Positions 1 to 9,510 are shown, counted from the stretch's first letter. The stretch is DNA of 64,000 bases from Ahrensia sp. (GCA_002698425.1 NZXU01000006.1:1-64000), one strand, 5' to 3'. Program-made: numbers and translations. Notes: generated from the sequence alone by a model not told the origin.

Positions 1-3000
1 CAGGTCGCCTATGACGACGATGGCGGCGCCGGCTACTATTCCTCGCTCGTCTATACCGCGACCACGACCGGCACCTTCTATATCGATGCCGCCTCCTATG
101 CCGACTATTACGCCGGCGGCTACATCGTCGAGGTCGGCGGCTACGAGGCGCCCGACAATACGGAGGTCTGGACCAGCCAGCAGATCGCAGACCAGCTGAC
201 CATGGGCTATTGGGGCGGCACCCAGCGCTCCTTCAATGTCGGCGCCGACAACGCCATCACCTACAATCTGAGCGCCCTCGACGCGACCTATGCCGGGTTT
301 GCGCGCCAGGCGCTGCAGGTCTGGTCCGACATCATCGGCGTCCAGTTCGTCGAGACCACGGGGTCCGGCGAGATCACCTTCACCCAGAACGGCTCGATGG
401 AAGCCTGGTCCTCGTCGAGCCGCTCCGGCACGACGATCACCGGCTCGACCGTCAATATCGCCTCGGACTGGCTGACCAGCCAGGGGACGCCCTATACGCA
501 GCAGACCTTCATCCACGAGATCGGCCATGCGCTGGGTCTCGGACACGCCGGCAACTACAATGGCTCGGCCTCCTACGGCACCGACAATCTCTATGCCAAT
601 GATTCCTGGCAGGCGACGGTCATGTCGTATTTCAGCCAGTCGCAGAACACCACGATCAACGCCAACAAGGCCTATCTGCTCACCCCGATGCTGGCCGACA
701 TCGTCGCCATCCGCGACCTCTACGGCACGCAGGGCACGACGCGTACCGGCGACACGGTCTATGGCTACAACAACAATACCGGCTCGAGCATCTTCGGCTC
801 TAACATCCTCAACGACACCGGCACCAATTACGCGCTGACCATCGTCGACGACGGCGGCTACGACACGATCGACATGTCGGGCTCCGCGAAGAACAACCGC
901 ATCGACCTGACGCCCGGCTCGATCTCGGACACGGGCGGGCTGACCGGCAACCTGACCATCGGGCCCGACACGATCATCGAGAGCGTCATGGGCGGCTCGG
1001 GCAACGACACGATCACCGGCAACGACGCCGACAACGTCCTGTTCGGCAATGGCGGCAATGACACGCTCAATGGCGGCCTCGGCGAGGACTTCCTCGACGG
1101 CGGCGCGGGCGCCGACCAGATCCATGGCGGCGAAGGCGACGACACCATCATCTATGACGCAGCCGACAACTGGGCCGCAGGGGCCGTCACCGGCGGCGCG
1201 GGCTATGACACGCTGGTCTTCGAAGCGGTGCTCTATGCCGTCGATCTCGCGGCTTACGGTTTCGAGCAGGCCGCGCTGCATCTGATCGATGTGGCTTCAG
1301 AGCTCTGGTCGGAGATTTATGAGTATTACGACACTGGCTACCAGCTGACCGAACAGCAGACCTTCTTCGATGACGGCACATCGGAAGTGATTGTCTATGA
1401 TGTCGACAATGCCGAGAGCTGGTCGGAATGGGTGCGCACTTACGACAGCAACGGCCAGCTGACCGGCGAGACCTATACGCCGGATATGGGTGGCAACACG
1501 GCGCCCGTCGCCGTGGCGGACCAGGTCGAGACGCAGGAAGACACACCGCTCACCAATATCGATGTGCTGGCCAATGACAGCGATGCTGATGGCGACACGC
1601 TGACGATCGATGGCACCCCGACGGCGGAGCACGGGACGGTCACCGTCAATCCGGACGGCACGCTGAACTACACGCCCGACGCCGATTTCAACGGCTCTGA
1701 CACGATCACCTATTCCGTCAGCGACGGAAACGGCGGAACCGCAACCGGCACCGTTGTCGTCACCGTCACGCCGGTCAATGACGGGCCGGTAGCCAGTGAC
1801 GATGCCTATACGACCACGGCAGGCTCGGCGCTAACCAATCTGGATGTGCTGGCCAATGACAGCGATCCGGAAGGCGACACGCTGTCGATCGAAGGCACGC
1901 CCACTGCCGCGAATGGCACGGTCACCGTCAATGCGGACGGAACGATCAACTATACGCCGGATGCCGGCTTCGTCGGCACTGACGAGATCTCCTATGTGGT
2001 GACAGACGGCAATGGGGGATCGGCGACGGCGACCGCGACGATCACGGTTGAACGAGGCAATGTCGCGCCGGTCACGGCCGCAGACGCCTTCGAAACGGCG
2101 GAAGATACCGCGCTGGAGAACCTCGACATTCTCGGCAACGACGTCGACGGGGACGGCGATACGCTGTCGCTCGACGCGACGCCGACGGCCGAGCACGGCA
2201 CCGTATCCGTCAATCCGGACGGCACGATCAACTATACGCCGGACGCCGACTTCAACGGGGCCGACACGATCACCTACCAGGTTTCCGACGGCCATGGCGG
2301 CACGGCGGCCGGGTCCGTCGCCATCACAGTTACGCCGGTCAATGACGCTCCCATCGCCAATGACGATGCCTATACGACTACTGCGGGCACCGGCCTCACC
2401 AATCTGGATGTGCTCGCCAATGACAGCGATCCGGAGGGCGACACGCTGGTAATCGACGGCACGCCGACGGCAGCCAACGGCACCGTCAGCGTCAATGCCG
2501 ACGGCACGCTCAACTACGATCCGAATGCCGGTTTCGTCGGGGTCGACCAGATCACCTATGTTGTCAGCGACGGCAATAACGGCACCGCGACCGGCATCGC
2601 CGAAATCACGGTCGAGAGCGGGGAGCAGCCTTTCGATCCTTCAACAGGCGTCACCATCGGCATACTCGCGATCGACCCGTCCTCCTTCCTGCCACGTAAC
2701 AGCCGCCCCTTCACTGCGACGAGCGAAATGGCCGGCGCGCTCGATGACGGCTCGATCACGATCACCGACACGCAGGACCTGACCTTCGCCGATGACAACA
2801 GGGGCGAGACGGCGACCTCCTCCGGCATGGTGGGCGGGTTCAGCTGGACGGGCGTCGATACGGACAATGAAAGCCAGTGGGTGATCGAGAATGTCGCAAC
2901 CGGCGAGCAGATCACCATCTTCCAGATCGACGTCGAGGGTTCGGTCCGCGAAAGCTACTGGGGCGCCACCGGGGAACTGGAAGAAGGAGCGCGCTATCGG

Positions 3001-3231
3001 GTGATCAACTCGGATTCCAATCCCGATGCCTCCGAGGGCGTGACGTATGAGGACATGATCCTGGCGCCGGCGTCGCAGTCGTCCGCCGCCTATGATGATA
3101 TTGCGGTATCGAATTTCGATGACGCCGATGACGGCACGAGCGGCTGGGGTTCTGAACTTCGTGATGAGTGGGCGGACTTCTTCTCGCAGTGGCGCGATCA
3201 TCACGGGTTTTCGGGCGATTGGATGATGTAA
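1..3231 (+). CDS. Serralysin-type (M10/RTX) secreted metalloprotease with cadherin-like repeats, 5' partial
   Basis: The reading frame is open from the first base, so the N-terminus lies outside the window. The first 67 codons look like the end of a bacterial pre-peptidase C-terminal (PPC) domain. A metzincin domain follows, with zinc motif HEIGHALGLGH at about 514-546 and a Met-turn (VMSYF) near 620. RTX nonapeptide repeats (GGSGNDT-, GGNDTLNGG-like) at about 985-1150 should bind calcium and form a beta-roll. Four tandem cadherin-like units follow, then a C-terminal domain of about 200 residues that I do not recognise. Proteins of this kind usually leave by type I secretion; no transporter is in view. 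The family and catalytic motif are certain, the substrate unknown. Confidence 0.9.
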   Translation, partial: QVAYDDDGGAGYYSSLVYTATTTGTFYIDAASYADYYAGGYIVEVGGYEAPDNTEVWTSQQIADQLTMGYWGGTQRSFNVGADNAITYNLSALDATYAGFARQALQVWSDIIGVQFVETTGSGEITFTQNGSMEAWSSSSRSGTTITGSTVNIASDWLTSQGTPYTQQTFIHEIGHALGLGHAGNYNGSASYGTDNLYANDSWQATVMSYFSQSQNTTINANKAYLLTPMLADIVAIRDLYGTQGTTRTGDTVYGYNNNTGSSIFGSNILNDTGTNYALTIVDDGGYDTIDMSGSAKNNRIDLTPGSISDTGGLTGNLTIGPDTIIESVMGGSGNDTITGNDADNVLFGNGGNDTLNGGLGEDFLDGGAGADQIHGGEGDDTIIYDAADNWAAGAVTGGAGYDTLVFEAVLYAVDLAAYGFEQAALHLIDVASELWSEIYEYYDTGYQLTEQQTFFDDGTSEVIVYDVDNAESWSEWVRTYDSNGQLTGETYTPDMGGNTAPVAVADQVETQEDTPLTNIDVLANDSDADGDTLTIDGTPTAEHGTVTVNPDGTLNYTPDADFNGSDTITYSVSDGNGGTATGTVVVTVTPVNDGPVASDDAYTTTAGSALTNLDVLANDSDPEGDTLSIEGTPTAANGTVTVNADGTINYTPDAGFVGTDEISYVVTDGNGGSATATATITVERGNVAPVTAADAFETAEDTALENLDILGNDVDGDGDTLSLDATPTAEHGTVSVNPDGTINYTPDADFNGADTITYQVSDGHGGTAAGSVAITVTPVNDAPIANDDAYTTTAGTGLTNLDVLANDSDPEGDTLVIDGTPTAANGTVSVNADGTLNYDPNAGFVGVDQITYVVSDGNNGTATGIAEITVESGEQPFDPSTGVTIGILAIDPSSFLPRNSRPFTATSEMAGALDDGSITITDTQDLTFADDNRGETATSSGMVGGFSWTGVDTDNESQWVIENVATGEQITIFQIDVEGSVRESYWGATGELEEGARYRVINSDSNPDASEGVTYEDMILAPASQSSAAYDDIAVSNFDDADDGTSGWGSELRDEWADFFSQWRDHHGFSGDWMM
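1495..2616 (+). repeat. Four tandem cadherin-like (VCBS/Cadherin_5 type) coding repeats
   Basis: Inside the protease gene, four units of about 90-95 codons recur, starting near 1495, 1783, 2062 and 2347. Each carries LxNLDVLxNDxDxxGDTL and GTVxVNxDGTxNYTPxAxF. Units 1 and 3 resemble each other (TAEHGTV, DFNGxDTITY) more than units 2 and 4 (TAANGTV, GFVGxDxIxYVV). This suggests that a two-unit block was duplicated. Confidence 0.85.
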
Positions 3232-3271
3232 GATCCAATCTTCAACTGATGAGACGTGCACAGAATTGAAA

Positions 3272-3295
3272 AGCGGCCCGAAAGGGCCGCTGTTC
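3272..3295 (-). terminator. Intrinsic terminator, probably bidirectional
   Basis: A perfect 8-bp stem AGCGGCCC/GGGCCGCT encloses a GAAA tetraloop (TTTC on the minus strand). The minus strand continues into TTTTCAATT, so it best terminates the VPLPA-CTERM gene. It can also stop the protease transcript arriving from the left. Confidence 0.75.
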
Positions 3296-3316
3296 AAATA
3301 CCGTTCCCGGCTGAAA

Positions 3317-3928
3317 TCAGGCCTTTGTCGACCACCGGCGCTTTCGCGTACCGACAAATCCCAAGATCGCGATACCACCGCCCAGCAACGGCAACGCTGC
3401 CGGCAGCGGGACGTCAAAATTGTTATTGTTATTCGAGTCGCCGATCAAGACATAATGGCTTAACTTGCCAAGCTGACAGGAATTGCAGCCGGAAAGTCCG
3501 GTAATCCCGTCAACCTGAGAATTGGCCCAAACCAGTTGCGTTAACTCATCGATATTCTCGAAGAAATAATGGGTAACTCCACCGGGAGGCGTTTGCGGAT
3601 TATGCTGGAATTTCAGGATAAAATAACCCGGCATTTCAGGAGACACGTTTATCGCGAAGCCATCTCCCTTGTCGGTAAGAACGGCCGAGATATCGTCATA
3701 AAAACCGGTATCCGCGTTCGTCAGTTTCAAATCCAACGACAGGGACGACACGTCCACGCCAAGAATGCCAGCCAGCGCAGACAGTTCCGTGCTGTCGCCG
3801 GCATTACCCAAATCCTGTTTGCCCAGCAGCTTGTCTGCAATGACTGCAGCGCTCGCCTGCCCCGACAAGCCGAAGACCGACAATGAAAAAGCTGCTGCTA
3901 GTGCGATTATTGAACGATTGACACGCAT
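3317..3928 (-). CDS. VPLPA-CTERM sorting-domain protein (exported, exosortase substrate)
   Basis: This is a 203-residue protein with a signal peptide (hydrophobic run after MRVNRS, cleavage near QASA-AV). At the C-terminus VPLPAALPLLGGG is followed by a membrane segment and a basic tail (RKRR), which is the classic VPLPA/PEP-CTERM tripartite sorting signal. The middle region, with a CNSC pair near residue 150, matches nothing I know. ATG at 3928 is chosen over the upstream TTG because a G-rich ribosome site precedes it. Such proteins are processed by an exosortase and often go with exopolysaccharide; no exosortase gene is in the window. The AT-richer 140 bp upstream probably holds the promoter. 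Confidence 0.8.
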   Translation of the reverse strand: MRVNRSIIALAAAFSLSVFGLSGQASAAVIADKLLGKQDLGNAGDSTELSALAGILGVDVSSLSLDLKLTNADTGFYDDISAVLTDKGDGFAINVSPEMPGYFILKFQHNPQTPPGGVTHYFFENIDELTQLVWANSQVDGITGLSGCNSCQLGKLSHYVLIGDSNNNNNFDVPLPAALPLLGGGIAILGFVGTRKRRWSTKA

Positions 3929-4070
3929 GGGACCCAACCCCCAAAAACAAACTTAACGTAGAGTTAACCCTAAAATCTTGCCATTTGCAAGCTATTTCAA
4001 TAACGTTGCGTAAGCTCCTGATGTTATGATTAATTTGTGCAGGTCGCCGATTTCCGACCAGCATCGCGTT

Positions 4071-4934
4071 TCACACTAACTCTAACATCTCCGACACCAA
4101 GTTCTCTCCCTGCCCGGCCCTCTCCCGCGATCCATAAACCTCCGCCAGCGCTTCCGCCGCGTCCGGCTCCAATCCCAGCGCGCGGGTCATTTCCAAATAG
4201 TAGCCCAAGTCCTTCGCCGCGTTGGCTATGGTGAAGTTGAAGCTCGAGGTGTCGCCTTCGGTGAAGGCGGGGGCGAGGCGGTCGAGGGCGACGCTGCGGC
4301 CGCCGCCCTTGGCGAGGACGTCGCAGAAGACATCCATCGCGACACCGCTTTCGCGCGCCGCGACGGCAGCCTCGTTCAGAACGGCGGCGAAGCCGAGCGA
4401 GACGAAATTGTGCAGGAGTTTCAGGGCGTGGCCGCTGCCGGTTTTACCGGCATGCGTGATGTTCTCGGCGAAGCATTCGAGCATCGGCCGTTGCGTCTCC
4501 AGCAGGGCCGCGTCGCCGCCGACAATCAGGTTCAGGCGGCCTTCCGCCGCCTCCTTCGGCGTGCGGGTCATCGGCGCATCGAGGAACAGGCCGCCGGCTT
4601 CCACCACCTTCGCGGCCATGGCCTTCGTTATCTCGGGAAGAGAGGTGGAGCAGTCTATGATCACTGTGCCCGGGCGCAAGGTTTCCAGCAGGCCGCCCTG
4701 CCCCGCCAGGACTGCCTCGACCTGCGGCGCGCCGGTGACGACGAGGATGATGGTATCGCATTGCGCCGCGATATCGGCGATATGCCCGACACGCCTCGCG
4801 CCGGCGGCTTCGAGATCGCCGGTTGGCTGGTTGCCGGGGTGGTCGAGGAAGACGAGCGGCCAGCCATGTTTGAGCAAATTCGCCGCGATGCCGTGGCCCA
4901 TCCGGCCAACACCGATCACTCCGACCGTCTTCAT
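4071..4934 (-). CDS. NAD(P)-dependent beta-hydroxyacid dehydrogenase (3-hydroxyisobutyrate dehydrogenase family)
   Basis: The N-terminal Rossmann motif is GVIGVGRMGHGIAANLL. The substrate motif follows (DAPMTRTPKEAAEGRL), and then the catalytic-lysine region GKTGSGHALKLLHNF; Lys of ALKLLHNF is the expected catalytic residue. Length (287 aa) fits the HIBADH / tartronate-semialdehyde reductase family. ATG at 4934 is preferred because GGGGAGAG lies just upstream; the ORF could start 27 bases earlier. It reads on the same strand as the adjacent LysR gene about 90 bases upstream. The exact substrate cannot be read from the sequence. Confidence 0.85.
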   Translation of the reverse strand: MKTVGVIGVGRMGHGIAANLLKHGWPLVFLDHPGNQPTGDLEAAGARRVGHIADIAAQCDTIILVVTGAPQVEAVLAGQGGLLETLRPGTVIIDCSTSLPEITKAMAAKVVEAGGLFLDAPMTRTPKEAAEGRLNLIVGGDAALLETQRPMLECFAENITHAGKTGSGHALKLLHNFVSLGFAAVLNEAAVAARESGVAMDVFCDVLAKGGGRSVALDRLAPAFTEGDTSSFNFTIANAAKDLGYYLEMTRALGLEPDAAEALAEVYGSRERAGQGENLVSEMLELV

Positions 4935-5026
4935 GCTCTCTCCCCTCGATCCGCTGCTCATAGAGGGAAGCCTTATCGCGTTTCGCGCCGGCGAAACAGA
5001 TATCGGGTCAGGTCGGGGCCTCGCGC

Positions 5027-5932
5027 CTACAGAATGGCAGCGTCCGGCAGGTTCCAGGGCGGCGGGTCGAACTCGCGGCGGATGTGTTCGACAAATGTCT
5101 TCACCTCCTGACGCAAGGCCTTGTGGCGCGGCACCCAGGCTTTGAACCAGATCGGCACGACCGGATAGTCGGGCATGAGCGAGACAAGTTCGCCCTTTTC
5201 CAGCGGTTTTCGGGCGAGGAATTCCGGCACGATGGCGAGGCCCAGCCCCTTGATCGCGGCGTCGACCATGATGCGGCTGTCATTGACCGTGTAGCGCGCG
5301 TGAATATCGACCGAGATCGGGCCGCTCGGGCTGGAAAACGCCCAGGTGTGGCCGACCGGCACGAAGACCAGGCATTCATGGCCGACGATATCGGCCGGCG
5401 CGCGCGGCACCTCGCGGTGTTCCAAATATCCGGGTGATGCGACGAGCACGCGCGGATAGGGATTGATCGGGATCTCGGTGACGCCACCGAAGGATTGCGG
5501 CAGCGCTCCCAGCGACACGTCGAACCCCTCCTCCAGAGGATTGACCGGCCTGTCGAGCAACAGCAGCTCGATGGTCATGTCGGGATGGAGGACCTGGAAG
5601 CGGTTGACGGATTCGCCGACGAAATAGGTGCCGATCGTGGTTGTCGCGCGCACCCGCAGGGAGCCGCGAATACCCGAGCGCTCCCGGTTGTAAAGCGCGT
5701 CCTCCATCTCGGCGACCAGTTCCTGCAGGCGCGGCTGCAGGCGTTCGGCTTCCGGCGTCAGGGTCAGGGCGCGGGTGGTGCGCTCGAACAGGCGCGTGCC
5801 GATCTCGTCCTCCAGCCGGCTGACGCGTTTCGATATCACCGAGGGCGTGGTGCCGATGGCGCGCGCGGCGCTGGAAAAGCCGCCCAGCCGCGCGCTGTAG
5901 AGAAATGCCTTAATGTCGATCAGCAAGGGCAT
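5027..5932 (-). CDS. LysR-family transcriptional regulator
   Basis: This is a 301-residue protein with an N-terminal winged helix-turn-helix (FSSAARAIGTTPSVISKRVSRLEDEIGTRLF split across the helices). A periplasmic-binding-like effector domain follows from about residue 90. It lies between the tRNA-Sec gene and the HIBADH-like gene, all on one strand, so it may control the reductase or be the last gene of the selenium cluster. Its ligand is unknown. Confidence 0.9.
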   Translation of the reverse strand: MPLLIDIKAFLYSARLGGFSSAARAIGTTPSVISKRVSRLEDEIGTRLFERTTRALTLTPEAERLQPRLQELVAEMEDALYNRERSGIRGSLRVRATTTIGTYFVGESVNRFQVLHPDMTIELLLLDRPVNPLEEGFDVSLGALPQSFGGVTEIPINPYPRVLVASPGYLEHREVPRAPADIVGHECLVFVPVGHTWAFSSPSGPISVDIHARYTVNDSRIMVDAAIKGLGLAIVPEFLARKPLEKGELVSLMPDYPVVPIWFKAWVPRHKALRQEVKTFVEHIRREFDPPPWNLPDAAIL

Positions 5933-6013
5933 GGCGAGCCGACGATCCTCCCGGCCTGATCTCTGGTCTCACGCGAAGCCGGCGCGGGATCGGCCTGCCG
6001 CGCCGGAGCGAAT

Positions 6014-6109
6014 TGGCGGAAGAGAGTGGGTGTCGAACCCACCCAGGACCGGCTGACGGCCCTACCCGGATTTGAAGTCCGGACGCCCCACCGGGGACGA
6101 TTCTCTTCC
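6014..6109 (-). tRNA. selC: tRNA-Sec (anticodon UCA)
   Basis: Read on the minus strand it begins GGAAGAGA and ends TCTCTTCC-G-CCA, an 8-bp acceptor stem with encoded CCA. The anticodon loop is CTTCAAA with anticodon TCA at 6073-6075. There is a long variable arm (GGCCGTCAGCCGGTCC region) and a T-arm GGGTGGGTTCGACACCCAC. The length of 96 nt with CCA and the extended acceptor/T helix are diagnostic of selenocysteine tRNA. Its 5' 48 nt overlap the 3' end of selB on the same strand, so the tRNA probably has to be cut out of the selB message by RNase P. Confidence 0.97.
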
Positions 6110-8062
6110 AATGACATGTTTGCCCGCCCCGCTTGCGCCCGCCGAACCGGCATACTCGGCAAGACGGTGCGGGACGATGCGGCGCAGATCCCCGCGCCGT
6201 GATGTAAGTCCGTTTCGGTCGAAATATTCGAGGATCTCGATGGCGACCTTGCGGCCGTTTCGCAGCCGGTCCCGAAATTGCGCGGCGGCGAAAAAACCGT
6301 CTTCCTGCGCTTTGGCGATATCGGCGGCAATGCCGGCCATTTCCTTCACGGCCTCGCTGAGGAAAAACCGGTCCGGCGCAAGTTCGATGACGCTTTGCTG
6401 CCGCGCCATCGCCTTGAGGACCCGCCGCACGTCGAAGGTGCGTTCGCCCAGCAATTCGGCGCATTCGCGGCCCTGTGGCGGGCGGAACCGGAAATCGCCC
6501 GAAAGGCAGGGCTCGATCTTCAGCCAGAGGCCCCGGTCGCGCTTGTCCAGCGCGAGCCGGTGATCCGGCAGGCGAACGGCGCCGCCGCCGAAGGCGAGCG
6601 TGCCGTCAGCAATCAGGGCCTGAATGATTACCGCTGCGGTTTTCGCCGGCAGGCGCGGTTCCAGCCGGGCGGCCAGCCAGGCGATGCCGGGACCCAGCAA
6701 TTGCGGGTTCTCGCGGTGATATGCCGCCAGCGTCGAGCGGGAGCTGTCGCATATTTTCTTCCAGATTTCCGGCGAAACCAGCAAGTCTCCCTCGGCGACG
6801 CCGACACGGACATGCGGAACGAGAGGCAGCGCGGCTTCCGCCTGATCCAGCCGCATCGCCCGATCGCGGGCGAAAGCGGCGAGATCGACCGCGTAGGGCG
6901 GACACTCAAGCAGGCCCGCAAGCACGCCGGCGGCATTTTGCCTCGCCAGCACGTCGAGTTGCGCCAGCCTCTGCGGTGTCTTGCGGCGGGGCTGCGGGCC
7001 GCGCAGGTCGAGGAAACGGCCGCCGCCCATGGTACGGGATCCGGAGGTGTCGCGGATGATGAAGCGGTCGCCGACGGCGGCTGCGATCGGTTTTTCCAGC
7101 ACCAGTTGCACGCGGCCCTCGCCGCCCGGCGCGAGCGGTTCCTCCTGTAAAAGCGCGATGCGTGCGCCGGTCTCGCTCGCGGCATGATGCAGGCGCACCG
7201 GCGCCCAGTGTTTCAAGGCACGCGGTTCGCCGCCAAGCAGCTTTAATTCGGCGTCGATCCTGTCTGCCGGGGCGTGGGCGGCGCGGTTCAGCACCACATC
7301 GCCGCGTCCGACAGTCTCGACGGAGATTCCCTCGCCCGCGAGATTGAGCGCGCAGCGGTCGCCGACATGGCCGCGGCGGACCGGCCGGTTCTGAGCATGG
7401 ATCGAGCGGATGCGCGCTTCCAAGCCAGCCGGGCTGACCAGAACCATGTCATCGACAGCCACCGAGCCCGACAACACCGCGCCGGTTACCACGGTGCCGA
7501 CGCCCTGCAGGCTGAAAGACCTGTCAACCGCGAGGCGGAACAGGCCCTCGCCATCGCGCGCGGACTGCTGCTCCGCTGCGATCAGGGCGTCGCGCAGTTC
7601 ATCCATTCCCTCGCCGGTCACCGTCGAAACCGGGAAGACCGGCGCACCCTCGAAGGCGGATCCGGCGAGCAGTTCCTCGATCTCACGCGTGACCTCTTCG
7701 CGCCGGTCGCCGGAGACAAGGTCGCACTTGGTCATGGCGACGATGCCGCGCGTCAGGCCGAGAAGCGAGACGATATCGAAATGCTCACGGGTCTGCGGCA
7801 TGACGCCGTCATCGGCGGCCACGGTCAGGAGCAGGAAATCGATACCGGTTGCGCCGGCCAGCATGTTGCGGACGAAACGGTCATGACCGGGCACGTCGAC
7901 GAAGCCGAGCACGCCGTCGCCAGCAGGCATATAGGCGAAGCCCAGATCGATGGTGATGCCGCGCGTCTTTTCCTCGGCGAAGCGGTCCGCGTCGACTCCG
8001 GTCAGGGCTTTCACCAGCGACGTCTTGCCGTGATCGATATGGCCCGCGGTCCCTACAATCAT
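6062..8062 (-). CDS. selB: Selenocysteine-specific translation elongation factor SelB
   Basis: The GTPase motifs are GHIDHGKT, DVPGH and TKCD. They are followed by EF-Tu-like beta-barrel domains and a C-terminal winged-helix region that in this family binds the SECIS hairpin. At 666 aa it matches bacterial SelB length. The start overlaps the selA stop by 4 nt (ATGA), which indicates translational coupling. The last 15 codons (GRESSPVGRPDFKSG) and the TAG stop at 6062-6064 lie within the tRNA-Sec gene. The extreme C-terminus is therefore dictated by tRNA sequence. Confidence 0.96.
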   Translation of the reverse strand: MIVGTAGHIDHGKTSLVKALTGVDADRFAEEKTRGITIDLGFAYMPAGDGVLGFVDVPGHDRFVRNMLAGATGIDFLLLTVAADDGVMPQTREHFDIVSLLGLTRGIVAMTKCDLVSGDRREEVTREIEELLAGSAFEGAPVFPVSTVTGEGMDELRDALIAAEQQSARDGEGLFRLAVDRSFSLQGVGTVVTGAVLSGSVAVDDMVLVSPAGLEARIRSIHAQNRPVRRGHVGDRCALNLAGEGISVETVGRGDVVLNRAAHAPADRIDAELKLLGGEPRALKHWAPVRLHHAASETGARIALLQEEPLAPGGEGRVQLVLEKPIAAAVGDRFIIRDTSGSRTMGGGRFLDLRGPQPRRKTPQRLAQLDVLARQNAAGVLAGLLECPPYAVDLAAFARDRAMRLDQAEAALPLVPHVRVGVAEGDLLVSPEIWKKICDSSRSTLAAYHRENPQLLGPGIAWLAARLEPRLPAKTAAVIIQALIADGTLAFGGGAVRLPDHRLALDKRDRGLWLKIEPCLSGDFRFRPPQGRECAELLGERTFDVRRVLKAMARQQSVIELAPDRFFLSEAVKEMAGIAADIAKAQEDGFFAAAQFRDRLRNGRKVAIEILEYFDRNGLTSRRGDLRRIVPHRLAEYAGSAGASGAGKHVIGRESSPVGRPDFKSG

Positions 8063-9486
8063 GCTTCGCCGCCACTCTCGGAGATTGATTCCGGGTTCGC
8101 GTCCAAGGCGCTGAAATTGCGAAGGAATGCGGTCTCGTCCTCAAGGCAGCGCAGATCCAGCAGCAGCGCGTTCTCGGCGATACGGCCGATCACCGGCATG
8201 GGCAGCTTGCGCAGTCTCGCCGCGAGCCGGTCGAGCGCGCCTCCGCCTCCCGCCGGCTTCAGCGCTAGCCCTGCGCTCGGCAGCGTCTCAACCGGCACAG
8301 CGCCCGAACCGACCTGGCTGGCGCATTCGGCGATCTCGACCTTGGCATGCGGCCCCAACATCTCAGCCACCTGCGGTGCGACACGGCGGGCGCAGGCCTC
8401 GATCTCCTCCTTCGTGCGCGCGAGATGACGGCAGGTCGGCAGTTTTTCGGCGAGGCTGTTCGGATCGCGATAGAGCCTCAGCGTCGCCTCGATGGCGGCC
8501 AGGCGGACCTTGTCGACGCGCAACGCCCGTTTCAGCGGGTTGCGGTTGATCTGCTCGATCAGCGCCTTGCGGCCGACGATGAAGCCGGCCTGCGGACCGC
8601 CGAGCAGCTTGTCGCCGGAAAATGTCACGATGTCCGCGCCTGCCGCCACCGCCTCGGCCACGGTCGGCTCATGCGGCAGGCCGAAGCGGGCCAGATCGAC
8701 CAGCGTGCCGGAGCCAAGATCGTCGACCAGCGGAATACCGGAGGCGCGCGCCAAGTCCACGAGGTCCTTCGCGGGGACGTCTTTCGTGAAGCCCTCGATG
8801 CGGTAATTGGAGGTGTGGACCTTCATGAGAAGGCCCGTTTCCTCGTTCACCGCGTTCTCGTAATCGCGCTTGTGGGTGCGGTTGGTGGTGCCGATTTCGA
8901 CCAGGCGCGCGCCGGCGCGGGCCATGATCTCCGGCATGCGAAATGCGCCGCCGATCTCGATCAGTTCGCCGCGCGATACGATCGCACCCTTGCCTTCCGC
9001 GAATGTGTTGAGCACCAGCAGCACGGCCGCCGCATTGTTGTTGACGACTGTCGCGTCCTCCGCGCCGGTCAATTCGCAGATGAGGTCGCGGACGAGGTCG
9101 TCGCGCTCGCCGCGGCGGCCCTCTTCGACATCGAATTCGAGCGCAACGGCATTGCGCATCGCCTCGGTGGCCGCCGCGATCGCTTCTTCGGCGATCAGGG
9201 CGCGGCCGAGATTGGTGTGCAGAACGGTGCCGGTCAGGTTGAAGACCGGCTTCAGGCGAGGTGCGTTGCGCTCTTCCAACGTTCCTTCGGCGGCCGAGGC
9301 CGCGCCGTCGGGCGAGATGCCGAGAGTGTCGCTTTCGCGCGCCACTGCGAGGGCATCGCGGACCGCGCCGACGGTCGCGGCATGGCCGAACCGTGCAACC
9401 AGGTCCTCCCCGAGCGGTGTGCGCAGCACTCTGTCCACCGATGGGAGCCGCCGCGCCTTGCGCGCTTCCTCGCTATGCCCGTGCAT
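8059..9486 (-). CDS. selA: L-seryl-tRNA(Sec) selenium transferase SelA
   Basis: SelA converts seryl-tRNA(Sec) to selenocysteinyl-tRNA(Sec) using selenophosphate. The 475-residue protein shows the N-terminal LPSVDRVL motif, NLTGTVLHTNLGRA, the VVNNNAAAVLL region, and the PLP-lysine motif FSGDKLLGGPQAG. The length is normal for decameric bacterial SelA. It lies 24 nt downstream of the flavoprotein gene and overlaps selB by 4 nt, so selA-selB are co-translated. Confidence 0.97.
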   Translation of the reverse strand: MHGHSEEARKARRLPSVDRVLRTPLGEDLVARFGHAATVGAVRDALAVARESDTLGISPDGAASAAEGTLEERNAPRLKPVFNLTGTVLHTNLGRALIAEEAIAAATEAMRNAVALEFDVEEGRRGERDDLVRDLICELTGAEDATVVNNNAAAVLLVLNTFAEGKGAIVSRGELIEIGGAFRMPEIMARAGARLVEIGTTNRTHKRDYENAVNEETGLLMKVHTSNYRIEGFTKDVPAKDLVDLARASGIPLVDDLGSGTLVDLARFGLPHEPTVAEAVAAGADIVTFSGDKLLGGPQAGFIVGRKALIEQINRNPLKRALRVDKVRLAAIEATLRLYRDPNSLAEKLPTCRHLARTKEEIEACARRVAPQVAEMLGPHAKVEIAECASQVGSGAVPVETLPSAGLALKPAGGGGALDRLAARLRKLPMPVIGRIAENALLLDLRCLEDETAFLRNFSALDANPESISESGGEA

Positions 9487-9510
9487 CGCCGTTACTTCCT
9501 GCCGACGGGA

